The notes below the pieces were generated by a model. That model was given only the letters and a program-made list of their open reading frames with translations. It searched no databases and was not told the origin of the DNA. Below, one piece after another: positions 1 through 6,590 of a stretch of DNA of 10,445 nt. Each line of letters starts with the position of its first letter. Position 1 is the first letter of the stretch. A program made the position numbers and the translations under genes. Source of the DNA: Intrasporangium_A sp039812505 (GTDB lineage Bacteria > Actinomycetota > Actinomycetes > Actinomycetales > Dermatophilaceae); NCBI RefSeq assembly GCF_039812505.1, contig NZ_JBDIAQ010000126.1, positions 1 through 10,445 on the forward strand, read 5' to 3'.

Positions 1-1175
1 ATCCGGTACCCGTGGGCGGCGAAGGTCCGCACGTCCCGGGCCAGGGTCGCGGGGTCGCAGGCTACGTATACGATCCGGCGTGGTCGCATCGCGGCCAGCG
101 CGGCGACGACCCGCGAGCCGGCCCCGGCCCGCGGCGGGTCGAGAACGGCCAGGTCCGCCGTGACCCCTCGGGCGGCGAGCCCCGCGAGGTGTCGGTGGAC
201 GGGGCCCGCCCGCCACTCGACGGCCGGCAGGCCGGCACAGTTCGCGATGCCGTCGCTGACGGCCTGCCGGTCACCCTCGATGCCCAGGACCGCGCCGGTG
301 GGCCCGACCAGCTCGCCCAGGCGCATCGTGAAGAGCCCCGCCCCGGCGTAGAGGTCGAGCACGCGGTCGCCCGCCCGCACGTCCAGCTGCGCCATCACCC
401 TCGTCAGCAACGTGGTCGCCGCACCCCGGTGGACCTGCCAGAAGCCGCGGGCCGCAAGGGCATACTCACCGACCCAGTCGCCGTCGCGGGCGACCTCGCC
501 GACGCGGCCCCCGCCGTCGCCGGCCGTCCCCCCGACCGGCACCAGGACCGCGTCCTCGGGGTGGGCGGCATCGACGACGTCGACAGCCCTTACCCCGGAC
601 CAGTCGGTGTCGAGCACCGTGGAGGCGATGACCTTCTCGGTCGCGACGAGGCAGTCCTCGAGCGGGACGACGCGGCCGGACCGGTGCGCGTGCAGCCCGG
701 CCCGCCCGGACGCGTCGACGGCGAACTCGACCCGGGTGCGCCAGCGCAGCCCGTCGCGGTCGCCGGGAACCGGCGCCACCTCGACGTCGACGTCCAGACC
801 GGCGAGCCGGGCGAACTGCTCACGTACGACGGCGGCCTTCAGCTCGCGCTGGTGGGTCGGCGCGACGTGCTGGAGGTCGCAGCCGCCGCAGCCGCCGGGC
901 ACCGCGTACCGGCAGGGCCGCTCGACCCGGTGCGGCGAGGCGCCGAGCACCTCGACCGCGTCGGCTCGCACGAACCGGTCACCGGCCCTGCCCTCGGTGA
1001 CGCGGGCCCGGACCCGCTCACCGGGCAGGGCGTGGCGCACGAAGACGACCTGCCCGCAGTGCCGGGCGACGCAGTGCCCGCCGTGGGCCACCGGGCCCAC
1101 CTCGAGCACCCACTCGGAGCCGACCAGGGAGGGCGCGTCGCCGGGTCGCTCACGGGGCCGGCGGGCGCGGCTCAC
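1..1175 (-). CDS. TRAM-domain class I SAM-dependent RNA uracil-C5 methyltransferase (RumA/TrmA family), 3' end cut by window edge
   Basis: Probably methylates C5 of a uridine in 23S rRNA or tRNA. About 391 codons are visible; only the last few dozen residues should be missing. In order: an N-terminal TRAM-like beta-barrel (about residues 18-75); four cysteines C88, C96, C99 and C175 placed like the [4Fe-4S] ligands of RumA; the SAM-binding motif VLDLYAGAGLFT; the LDPPRAG motif; and ACDPATLARD, which carries the catalytic cysteine close to the window edge. The GTG start is chosen because it overlaps the permease stop as GTGA (4-bp overlap), leaving no room upstream, and because TRAM begins soon after. 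It therefore depends on the permease transcript and on translational coupling. Whether the target is rRNA or tRNA cannot be told from the sequence. The M. tuberculosis counterpart, from memory, is Rv2689c. Confidence 0.93.
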   Translation of the reverse strand, partial: MSRARRPRERPGDAPSLVGSEWVLEVGPVAHGGHCVARHCGQVVFVRHALPGERVRARVTEGRAGDRFVRADAVEVLGASPHRVERPCRYAVPGGCGGCDLQHVAPTHQRELKAAVVREQFARLAGLDVDVEVAPVPGDRDGLRWRTRVEFAVDASGRAGLHAHRSGRVVPLEDCLVATEKVIASTVLDTDWSGVRAVDVVDAAHPEDAVLVPVGGTAGDGGGRVGEVARDGDWVGEYALAARGFWQVHRGAATTLLTRVMAQLDVRAGDRVLDLYAGAGLFTMRLGELVGPTGAVLGIEGDRQAVSDGIANCAGLPAVEWRAGPVHRHLAGLAARGVTADLAVLDPPRAGAGSRVVAALAAMRPRRIVYVACDPATLARDVRTFAAHGYR

Positions 1176-3181
1176 CCGCCGCCCCCGCGGACGGACCCGT
1201 GCATCGGCGGCTCGTCGATCCAGGACTGCTCGATACCCGCGGAGGAGGCCAGCTGCCACGGGACACTGACCACCATGATCCCGGGCGTGAACAGCAGCCG
1301 GGCCTTCAGGCGCAGGGCGCTCTGGTTGTGCAGCACCTGCTCCCACCACCTGCCGACCACGTACTCGGGCAGGTAGACGGTGACGACGTCGCGGGGGTTG
1401 TCGCTGCGCAGCGACCGGACGTAGTCCAGGACCGGCCGGGTGATCTGCCGGTAGGGGGAGGCGAGCACCTTCAGCGGCACCGGGATCTCGTGGCGGGACC
1501 ACTCGGCGAGCATCGCGCGCGTCTCGTCCGGGTCGACGTCGACGGTCAGGGCCTCGAGGTAGGAGGGGCGGCTGGCCCGGGCATAGGCCAGGGCGCGCAG
1601 GGTCGGCTTGTGGATCTTGGACACCAGCACGATCGCGTGGACGTGCGAGGGAAGAGTCGGCCGATCGGTCTCCCAGTCGATGGCCAGCTCGGTGTTGACG
1701 GCGTTGTAGTGCCGCTTGATCCCCAGCATGAGCAGGTACAGCACCACCATCGCGGCGATGGCGTACCGCGCACCGGCCTGGAACTTCGTGATGAGCACGA
1801 CCAGCAGGACGGTGGCCGACATCGTCGCGCCGATCGAGTTGATGACCCGGGAGCGCTGCATGCGGCGCCGTTCGCGCGGGTTGCGCTCGAGGCGCAGGTG
1901 GCGGGTCCAGTGCCGGATCATCCCGGTCTGGCTGGTCGTGAACGAGACGAAGACCCCGACGATGTAGAGCTGGATGAGCGCCGTGACGCTGGCCCGGAAG
2001 ACGATGACCAGGATGATCGCCGCGGCCGAGAGCATCAGGATCCCGTTGGAGAACGCGAGCCGGTCGCCCCGGGTGTGCATCTGGCGTGGCAGGTAGCCGT
2101 CCCGCGCCAGGATCGAGGCCAGCACCGGGAACCCGTTGAAGGCGGTGTTGGCGGCGAGCACGAGGATCAGCCCGGTCACGATCGAGACGAAGATGACGCC
2201 CGCATGGAAGTTGGCGAAGACCGTCGTGGCCAGCTGCCCGATCGCGGTGTCCTGCACGTAGCTGTCGCCGACCGGGGTGCCGTCGCGCAGCAGCTGGCTG
2301 CCCGGGTCGTCGGCGATCTTGATCTCGGTCCAGTGGGCCAGGGCGATGATCGAGCTGAGCATCGCGATCGAGATCGTGCCCATGAGCAGCAGCGTGGCGG
2401 CGGCGTTGGCGCTCTTGGGCTTGCGGAAGGCCGGCACGCCGTTGGAGATCGCCTCGACCCCGGTCAGCGCGGCGCAGCCCGACGAGAACGCGCGCAGCAG
2501 CAGGAAGAACGCCGCCAGCCCGGTCAGCTCCTCCCCGCTCTCGGGCACCAGGGTCAGCCCGGCGCTCTCGGCCGGGGCCAGGTTGCCGGTGAAGTGCTGG
2601 ATGAAGCCGTAGATGCCCATCCCGATGATGGCGACCATGAAGGCGTAGACGGGCACCGCGAACGCCCGCCCCGACTCGCGCACGCCACGCAGGTTCATCG
2701 CCGTCAGCACGACGATGAGCGCGACCGCGACGACGACCTCACGGCCGCGCACGAAGTCCAGCACGGTCGCCGCGTTGGCGACCCCCGACGAGATCGACAC
2801 GGCGACGGTGAGCACGTAGTCGACCAGCAGCGCGCTGGCCACGGTGAGCCCGGCCTTCGGGCCGAGGTTGACCGTGGCGACCTCGTAGTCGCCGCCGCCG
2901 GACGGGTAGGCGTGCACGTTCTGCCGGTACGACGCGACGACGACGACCATGACCGCGATGACGCCGAGGGTGACCTGCCAGCTGTGCGTCGTGGCGAAGG
3001 CGCCGCCGGCCATGCCCAGCATGAGCAGGATCTCGTCCGGGGCATAGGCGACCGAGGAGAGTGCGTCGCTGGCGAAGATCGGCAGCGCGAGCCGCTTCGG
3101 CAGGAGCGTCTCGTGGAGTCTGTCGCTGCGCATGGCGCGCCCGACGAGGATGCGCTTGAGCAGCGAACCTGAGGCTGGCAC
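1172..3181 (-). CDS. APC-superfamily permease, KimA-like probable potassium importer
   Basis: About 669 residues. The first ~490 form a roughly 12-helix APC core in the membrane. The last ~170 form a soluble USP-like alpha/beta domain beginning near VHAIVLVSKIH. Actinobacterial relatives are usually annotated 'amino acid permease', but this one carries the signature FASDALSSVAYAPDEIL, close to the B. subtilis K+/H+ importer KimA (YdaO). The K+ ligands I recall for KimA (D36, Y43, D117, Y118, T121, S125, T230, Y377) have matching residues D39, Y46, D121, Y122, T125, S129, T240 and Y406, with conserved spacing inside helices 1 and 3. It is transcribed divergently from ceoB/ceoC, which encode K+-channel-type RCK proteins, and this supports a K+ role. 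I prefer GTG 3181, because TACAGT lies 7 nt upstream as in a leaderless promoter; GTG 3190 would add three residues and ATG 3133 would cut the conserved N-terminus. The family is certain; the substrate is inferred. Confidence 0.9.
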   Translation of the reverse strand: MPASGSLLKRILVGRAMRSDRLHETLLPKRLALPIFASDALSSVAYAPDEILLMLGMAGGAFATTHSWQVTLGVIAVMVVVVASYRQNVHAYPSGGGDYEVATVNLGPKAGLTVASALLVDYVLTVAVSISSGVANAATVLDFVRGREVVVAVALIVVLTAMNLRGVRESGRAFAVPVYAFMVAIIGMGIYGFIQHFTGNLAPAESAGLTLVPESGEELTGLAAFFLLLRAFSSGCAALTGVEAISNGVPAFRKPKSANAAATLLLMGTISIAMLSSIIALAHWTEIKIADDPGSQLLRDGTPVGDSYVQDTAIGQLATTVFANFHAGVIFVSIVTGLILVLAANTAFNGFPVLASILARDGYLPRQMHTRGDRLAFSNGILMLSAAAIILVIVFRASVTALIQLYIVGVFVSFTTSQTGMIRHWTRHLRLERNPRERRRMQRSRVINSIGATMSATVLLVVLITKFQAGARYAIAAMVVLYLLMLGIKRHYNAVNTELAIDWETDRPTLPSHVHAIVLVSKIHKPTLRALAYARASRPSYLEALTVDVDPDETRAMLAEWSRHEIPVPLKVLASPYRQITRPVLDYVRSLRSDNPRDVVTVYLPEYVVGRWWEQVLHNQSALRLKARLLFTPGIMVVSVPWQLASSAGIEQSWIDEPPMHGSVRGGGG

Positions 3182-3188
3182 GCAGGAC

Positions 3189-3194
3189 ACTGTA
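3189..3194 (-). promoter_or_regulatory. Probable leaderless -10 element of the permease/methyltransferase operon
   Basis: On the minus strand the hexamer is TACAGT (TAnnnT class), with 7 nt before GTG 3181. This spacing would place the transcription start at or next to the start codon. No convincing -35 element is visible. The alternative start GTG 3190 would lie inside this hexamer. Confidence 0.45.
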
Positions 3195-3242
3195 TGCCGC
3201 CGAGCGCCCTTGCGCGCGCGTGAGCCGGGCCCGCCGCTGGTG

Positions 3243-3248
3243 TAGCGT
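3243..3248 (+). promoter_or_regulatory. Probable leaderless -10 element of ceoB
   Basis: TAGCGT (TAnnnT) followed by 7 nt and the GTG start of ceoB, with no Shine-Dalgarno sequence before that GTG. The layout mirrors the divergent permease promoter about 50 bp away. A poor -35 candidate, GTGAGC, lies 17 bp upstream at 3220-3225. Confidence 0.55.
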
Positions 3249-3255
3249 CGCGACC

Positions 3256-3918
3256 GTGCACTTCGTCATCATGGGCTGCGGCCGGGTCGGTTCGACCCTG
3301 GCCCGCACCCTCGGGCGCAACGGTCACGACGTTGCCGTCATCGACGCCGAGCCGGCTTCCTTCCGCCGTCTCGGGGCGGAGTTCGAGGGCCAGACCGTGA
3401 CCGGGGTCGGCTTCGACCGGGACACCATGGTCGCTGCCGGGATCCGGGAGGCGTACGCCTTCGCCGCGGTCAGCAGCGGCGACAACTCGAACATCCTCGC
3501 CGCCCGGGTGGCCCGCGAGACGTTCGGAGTGGAGCACGTGGTCGCGCGCATCTACGACCCGCAGCGGGCCATGGTCTACCAGCGGCTCGGGATTCCGACG
3601 GTGGCCACCGTGCGGTGGACCGCCGACCAGATGATCCAGCGGCTGCTGCCGCAGGGTGCGATGCCCGAGCTGACCGACCCGAGCGGCAAGATCGTCATCG
3701 CCGAGGTGCCGCTGGCCACCGCGTGGATCGGCACGCCGCTGCGCGACGTCGAGGCGCTGACCGGTGCCCGGGTCGCCTACGTCACCCGGCTCGGTGAGGG
3801 GATGCTGCCCGAGCCCGACAGCGTGGTGCAGTCCGACGACCTGGTCCATCTCGCGCTGCGCCGCGGCGAGCTGGCGCGCATCGAGCGGATCTGCGACCAG
3901 CCGCCCGTCCCCAGCTGA
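3256..3918 (+). CDS. ceoB: TrkA-family (RCK) potassium uptake regulatory protein CeoB
   Basis: A 220-residue cytosolic RCK protein that binds nucleotide and gates or regulates a K+ transporter. The RCK-N Rossmann fold opens with GCGRVG (residues 7-12) and has an acidic D30 at the end of strand 2, typical of NAD(H) binding. A smaller RCK-C domain covers about residues 138-215. The full length is that of a single-RCK subunit, half of an E. coli-type TrkA, so it likely assembles with the next gene product. GTG 3256 is chosen because homologues begin M-[KHR]-[VF]-[VI]-I-M-G-x-G and because TAGCGT lies 7 nt upstream. An in-frame extension to 3220 would run through that promoter. The ceoC start follows 14 bp after the stop. 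No TrkH/KtrB channel is encoded nearby; the divergent KimA-like permease is the obvious candidate partner. Confidence 0.94.
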   Translation: MHFVIMGCGRVGSTLARTLGRNGHDVAVIDAEPASFRRLGAEFEGQTVTGVGFDRDTMVAAGIREAYAFAAVSSGDNSNILAARVARETFGVEHVVARIYDPQRAMVYQRLGIPTVATVRWTADQMIQRLLPQGAMPELTDPSGKIVIAEVPLATAWIGTPLRDVEALTGARVAYVTRLGEGMLPEPDSVVQSDDLVHLALRRGELARIERICDQPPVPS

Positions 3919-3932
3919 TCTCGAGGAGTCCG

Positions 3933-4616
3933 ATGCGCGTCGTCATCGCGGGGGCCGGCAGTGTCGGCCGGTCCATCGCCCAGGAGCTGCTCGCCAGCGG
4001 TCACCAGGTGCTGCTGATCGACAAGGACGCCGACGACGTCCAGGCGTCCCGGGTGCCCGAGGCGTCCTGGCTGCTCGCGGACGCCTGCGAGCTGGCCTCG
4101 CTCGAGGAGGCCAGGCTCGAGGAGTGCGACGTCGTCGTCGCGGCCACGGGTGACGACAAGGTCAACCTCGTGGTGTCGCTGCTCGCCAAGACGGAGTTCG
4201 GCGTGCCGCGGACCGTCGGGCGGGTCAACAACCCGAAGAACGAGTGGATGTTCGACGAGTCGTGGGGGGTCGACGTGGCCGTGTCGACGCCCCGCCTGAT
4301 GACCGCCCTGATCGAGGAGGCGGTCAGCATCGGTGACCTGGTGCGGATCTTCGAGTTCCAGCAGGGCCGCGCCGCGATGGTCGAGATCACCCTGCCGGAC
4401 CGTAGCGAGTTCGCCGGTCGCCGGGTCGGTGACGTCAGGTGGCCCGAGGACACCGTCCTGGTCGCGATCATCCGGGGGCAGCGCCCGATCGCGCCGACGG
4501 CCGACGACGCCATGGAGGCGGGCGACGAGATGCTGTTCATCACGACGGCCGAGCAGGAGTCCCGCCTGCAGCGGCTGCTCGCGCCGGACGTCCGGCCGCG
4601 CACCGCCGAGGCCTGA
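3933..4616 (+). CDS. ceoC: TrkA-family (RCK) potassium uptake regulatory protein CeoC
   Basis: A 227-residue second RCK subunit, similar in plan to CeoB. GAGSVG (residues 7-12) and D30 mark the nucleotide site, followed by an RCK-N domain to about residue 135 and an RCK-C domain about 140-218. A conserved VGRVNNPKNEWMF segment sits at 95-107, and the LMTALIEEA stretch (122-130) links the domains. ATG 3933 has a good ribosome site GAGGAG at 3922-3927 and follows ceoB by 14 bp, so the two form an operon and probably a hetero-oligomer. The stop TGA lies inside a 30-bp tandem duplication: reading through it would add nine residues and end on a second copy of the same TAEA tail. In M. tuberculosis the two RCK genes are Rv2691/Rv2692, from memory. 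Confidence 0.94.
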   Translation: MRVVIAGAGSVGRSIAQELLASGHQVLLIDKDADDVQASRVPEASWLLADACELASLEEARLEECDVVVAATGDDKVNLVVSLLAKTEFGVPRTVGRVNNPKNEWMFDESWGVDVAVSTPRLMTALIEEAVSIGDLVRIFEFQQGRAAMVEITLPDRSEFAGRRVGDVRWPEDTVLVAIIRGQRPIAPTADDAMEAGDEMLFITTAEQESRLQRLLAPDVRPRTAEA

Positions 4617-4660
4617 GCCGCGTCGTCCAGCACCGCCGAGGCCTGAGCCGCGTCGTCCAG
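4601..4660. repeat. Exact 30-bp tandem duplication spanning the ceoC stop codon
   Basis: Positions 4601-4630 and 4631-4660 are identical over all 30 bases. Periodicity continues into 4661-4665 (CACCG) and back one base to 4600. Each copy begins CACCGCCGAGG and contains the last four ceoC sense codons, the TGA stop and 14 bp of downstream sequence. Because 30 is a multiple of three, the second TGA (4644-4646) is in the same frame as the first. The encoded protein is unchanged. The identity of the copies suggests a recent slippage event or a variable locus. Confidence 0.97.
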
Positions 4661-4670
4661 CACCGGAGTG

Positions 4671-4708
4671 GCGCCGGGGCCGGTCGACGGCCGCTACCGT
4701 CCCGGCGC
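4671..4708. terminator. Candidate bidirectional terminator hairpin between convergent ceoC and DUF3159 gene
   Basis: GCGCCGGG (4671-4678) pairs perfectly with CCCGGCGC (4701-4708), an 8-bp stem around a 22-nt loop. The loop holds a shorter possible stem GGCCG/CGGCC (4678-4682/4688-4692) that would compete with it. It sits where two convergent genes end and overlaps the last codons of the DUF3159 gene. There is no T-run on either side, as is common in high-GC actinobacteria, so termination is inferred from location and symmetry only. Confidence 0.4.
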
Positions 4709-5413
4709 GGCCGCGTCGATCGGCGTACGCCCGCGCACGAGCATGGCCCCCATCGCGGTGAGCGCGACGAGGTAGGCCGGCCAGCCGAGCGCCACCTTGG
4801 CGGCGGCCAGGGCGGCCACCTGCTCGGCCAGGTAGAGCGGGACCATGATCGCGAGTCGCACCACGTTCAGCAGCACGAGGATCCAGGCGAGCCGGCAGGC
4901 GACCGAGACCAGACCGGGATGCCTGCGCCACCAGGTCGGGTCGGCGGCGAACAGGTCCGGCTCCGCGACGCCGACGACGAACCCGAAGAGCGGCCACCGC
5001 AGCAGGTTCGTCACGGTCAGCACGACGAGCAGGGCGGCGTTCTGCAGCATGCCCGGCAGGAAGGCGTCCTCGGCCCGGCCCGACCGGAGCGCGAAGAAGG
5101 CGGAGATCCCGACTCCGGCGGCGGCATACAGCACGAACCTGACACCCTGCCGCTGCAGCAGCCGGACGAGCAGGAAGACCAGTGCGGCCACGCCAGCGGC
5201 CACCAAGGACAGGCCCAGGTCGCGGCGCACCGACCACACGAGGGCGAACAGCAGCGTCGGCACGGCACTCTCCACGGCGCCCCGCCAGCCGCCGATCGCC
5301 TCGGACAGCTTGTCCTTGAGCAGCTCCTCGACGGTCGCGTACCGGCGCAGGTCGAGCGACTCGCGCGCCACGCCGGTGCTCCCGGCGCGGCCGGCATCGC
5401 CGTCAGTGGCCAC
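4694..5413 (-). CDS. DUF3159 family integral membrane protein
   Basis: A 239-residue membrane protein of unknown function. After a cytosolic N-terminus (about 1-45) with the conserved ATVEELLKDKLSEAIGGWRG stretch, it has about six hydrophobic segments (near 47-63, 67-86, 91-109, 123-148, 168-193, 198-224) and a short polar tail. A central WPLFGFVVG turn and the W/R-rich TWWRRHP loop are family-like. The GTG start overlaps the 3' end of the OB-fold gene by 11 bp, so the two are co-transcribed and translationally coupled. The constant pairing of this family with the OB-fold gene (Rv2693c/Rv2694c in M. tuberculosis, from memory) suggests a shared role, but none can be assigned here. Six helices with little soluble mass would also fit a small channel or transporter; this is speculation. 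Confidence 0.88.
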   Translation of the reverse strand: MATDGDAGRAGSTGVARESLDLRRYATVEELLKDKLSEAIGGWRGAVESAVPTLLFALVWSVRRDLGLSLVAAGVAALVFLLVRLLQRQGVRFVLYAAAGVGISAFFALRSGRAEDAFLPGMLQNAALLVVLTVTNLLRWPLFGFVVGVAEPDLFAADPTWWRRHPGLVSVACRLAWILVLLNVVRLAIMVPLYLAEQVAALAAAKVALGWPAYLVALTAMGAMLVRGRTPIDAAAPGR

Positions 5414-5795
5414 GACTACCGTCCGGGCCGATGATCTCGTAGGAGGGGTTGAACATCGTCAGGACGTCACGGTGCCGGCTGACCCGGCCGGTGGCCTGCA
5501 GCTTGACCCCGGGGGTGACCCCGACGATGCTGCGGCGACCGAGCCAGACCAGGTGCAGCACGTCGGTGCCGTCCCACAGCTCCGCGTCGAGGGCCGCGAC
5601 CTCGTCGGACGGTCGCAGCGTGATCGAGCGGATCTCACCGCGGACACTGGCGACGGTGCGCGGCACCAGGTCGCCGATGTGCTGCCGGCCGAGGTCGGTG
5701 CTCTCACGGGCCAGCGCATCGGAGTCGATCTGGTCGGACGAGCGCAGCAGCCGCCTGCCGAGACGGCCCAGCGCGCTCCGTGGTTCGCGGGTCAT
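5403..5795 (-). CDS. Small OB-fold nucleic-acid-binding-domain protein
   Basis: 130 residues. A charged N-terminal helix (1-40) precedes an OB-fold of the RecG-wedge/tRNA-anticodon type at about 46-125. Visible hallmarks are the first strand VRGEIRSITLRP, the central DGTDVLHLVWLGRRSIVGVTPG motif with its basic turn and glycines, the VKLQATGRVSRHRD strand, and the C-terminal NPSYEI. It probably binds nucleic acid or a protein partner; no catalytic site is present. ATG 5795 lies only 3 bp after the DUF3710 stop, with TGAGG (overlapping that stop) as a close ribosome site, which indicates coupling to the upstream gene. Its own end overlaps the DUF3159 start. Relatives across Actinobacteria occur in the same position. 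Confidence 0.88.
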   Translation of the reverse strand: MTREPRSALGRLGRRLLRSSDQIDSDALARESTDLGRQHIGDLVPRTVASVRGEIRSITLRPSDEVAALDAELWDGTDVLHLVWLGRRSIVGVTPGVKLQATGRVSRHRDVLTMFNPSYEIIGPDGSRGH

Positions 5796-5798
5796 GCC

Positions 5799-6551
5799 TC
5801 AGCGGACCTCGGTGATCTCGGGGCCGCGCTCGAAGGGGTTCAGGTCGTCCAACCGGGGTGGGCCCCCCGCAGGTGCGGCCGACGCGGCGGGCGCGGCCGG
5901 GGCCACGGCCTCCGGCAGGCGCAGCGGCAGCAGCTCGCGTGGCGGCATCGCCGCGTCACCGCGGTCGATGACCACGGTGCGTACCACCTCGTGGATCGGT
6001 CCGGCCGCGTCGAGGTCGCTCGCGGCGCGACCGCTGACGACCGCCCGCAGGAACCAGCGGGGCCCGTCGACACCCAGGAATCGGGCCGGGACGAAGGTGG
6101 TGCCCCCGTCCGGTCCGGTCTGCGGCATGCGGGTACGCAGCTCCTGCCCGAACTCCCCGGTCACCACCTCGGCCGTCCCGCCCGAGTCGGTGATCGCCGC
6201 GGCGATCTCGTTGCGGATGTCCACCCACACCCCCTCGGTGCGGGGGGCGGCGAACGCCTGCAGCTGGACGGCCGACTCGCCGAGCACGGCGGTCACGCCG
6301 GTGATCTGCTGTTCCTGCTCGTCGACCTCGATACGCAGCTCCATGCCGGTCAGGCCCTTGAGCCAGATCGACCCGAGGTTGAGGTACTCGGCCTCGTCGG
6401 TCACGTCGCTGCGGTCCCAGGGGCCCTGCTCCGGTGGTGCGTCCGACAGGTCACCGGCGCGTTCCGCCGGTGCGTCGTCCGCCGGTGCCTCCGACGCGAG
6501 CGCGTCGTCGCCGGAGTCGGTTCCCGACCTGTCTCGTTTGAAAAGTCCCAC
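5799..6551 (-). CDS. DUF3710 family protein
   Basis: 250 residues, soluble, function unknown. It begins VGLFKRDRS, like other family members (M-G-[LI]-F-[RK]-[RK]). An acidic, low-complexity segment (about 12-45) is followed by the conserved globular domain (about 47-205), which includes LNLGSIWLKGLTGMELRI, GVWVDIRNEIAAAI and GVDGPRWFLRAVVSGRAA. An Ala/Pro linker then leads to the conserved tail LNPFERGPEITEVR. GTG 6551 is preferred over the longer frame from 6578 because it gives the family N-terminus and has GGAAG seven bases upstream. The OB-fold gene starts 3 bp after its stop, and dut ends 39 bp before it. No active-site motif or membrane segment is visible. Confidence 0.9.
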   Translation of the reverse strand: MGLFKRDRSGTDSGDDALASEAPADDAPAERAGDLSDAPPEQGPWDRSDVTDEAEYLNLGSIWLKGLTGMELRIEVDEQEQQITGVTAVLGESAVQLQAFAAPRTEGVWVDIRNEIAAAITDSGGTAEVVTGEFGQELRTRMPQTGPDGGTTFVPARFLGVDGPRWFLRAVVSGRAASDLDAAGPIHEVVRTVVIDRGDAAMPPRELLPLRLPEAVAPAAPAASAAPAGGPPRLDDLNPFERGPEITEVR

Positions 6552-6590
6552 GTTGATGCTTCCGTCCTTCGGTGTCACGCGTCGCCGTGG

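Noticed and set aside
12..1376. 454-codon open frame on the plus strand
   Set aside because: Antisense to the methyltransferase and the permease end. The sequence is low-complexity R/G/P/D-rich with no family resemblance, while the minus strand shows all RumA motifs; it is a GC-bias shadow.
1199..3172. 657-codon open frame on the plus strand
   Set aside because: Exact antisense of the permease. Its composition is His/Asp/Arg/Gln-rich, typical of shadows, and it has no start context.
3220..3255. Longer N-terminus for ceoB
   Set aside because: The extension (MSRARRWCSVAT) is not family-like and would translate through the TAGCGT promoter element; GTG 3256 gives the canonical start.
6552..6578. 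Longer N-terminus for the DUF3710 gene
   Set aside because: GTG 6551 gives the family start VGLFKR and has GGAAG at proper distance, whereas the longer form begins inside the region carrying that ribosome site.
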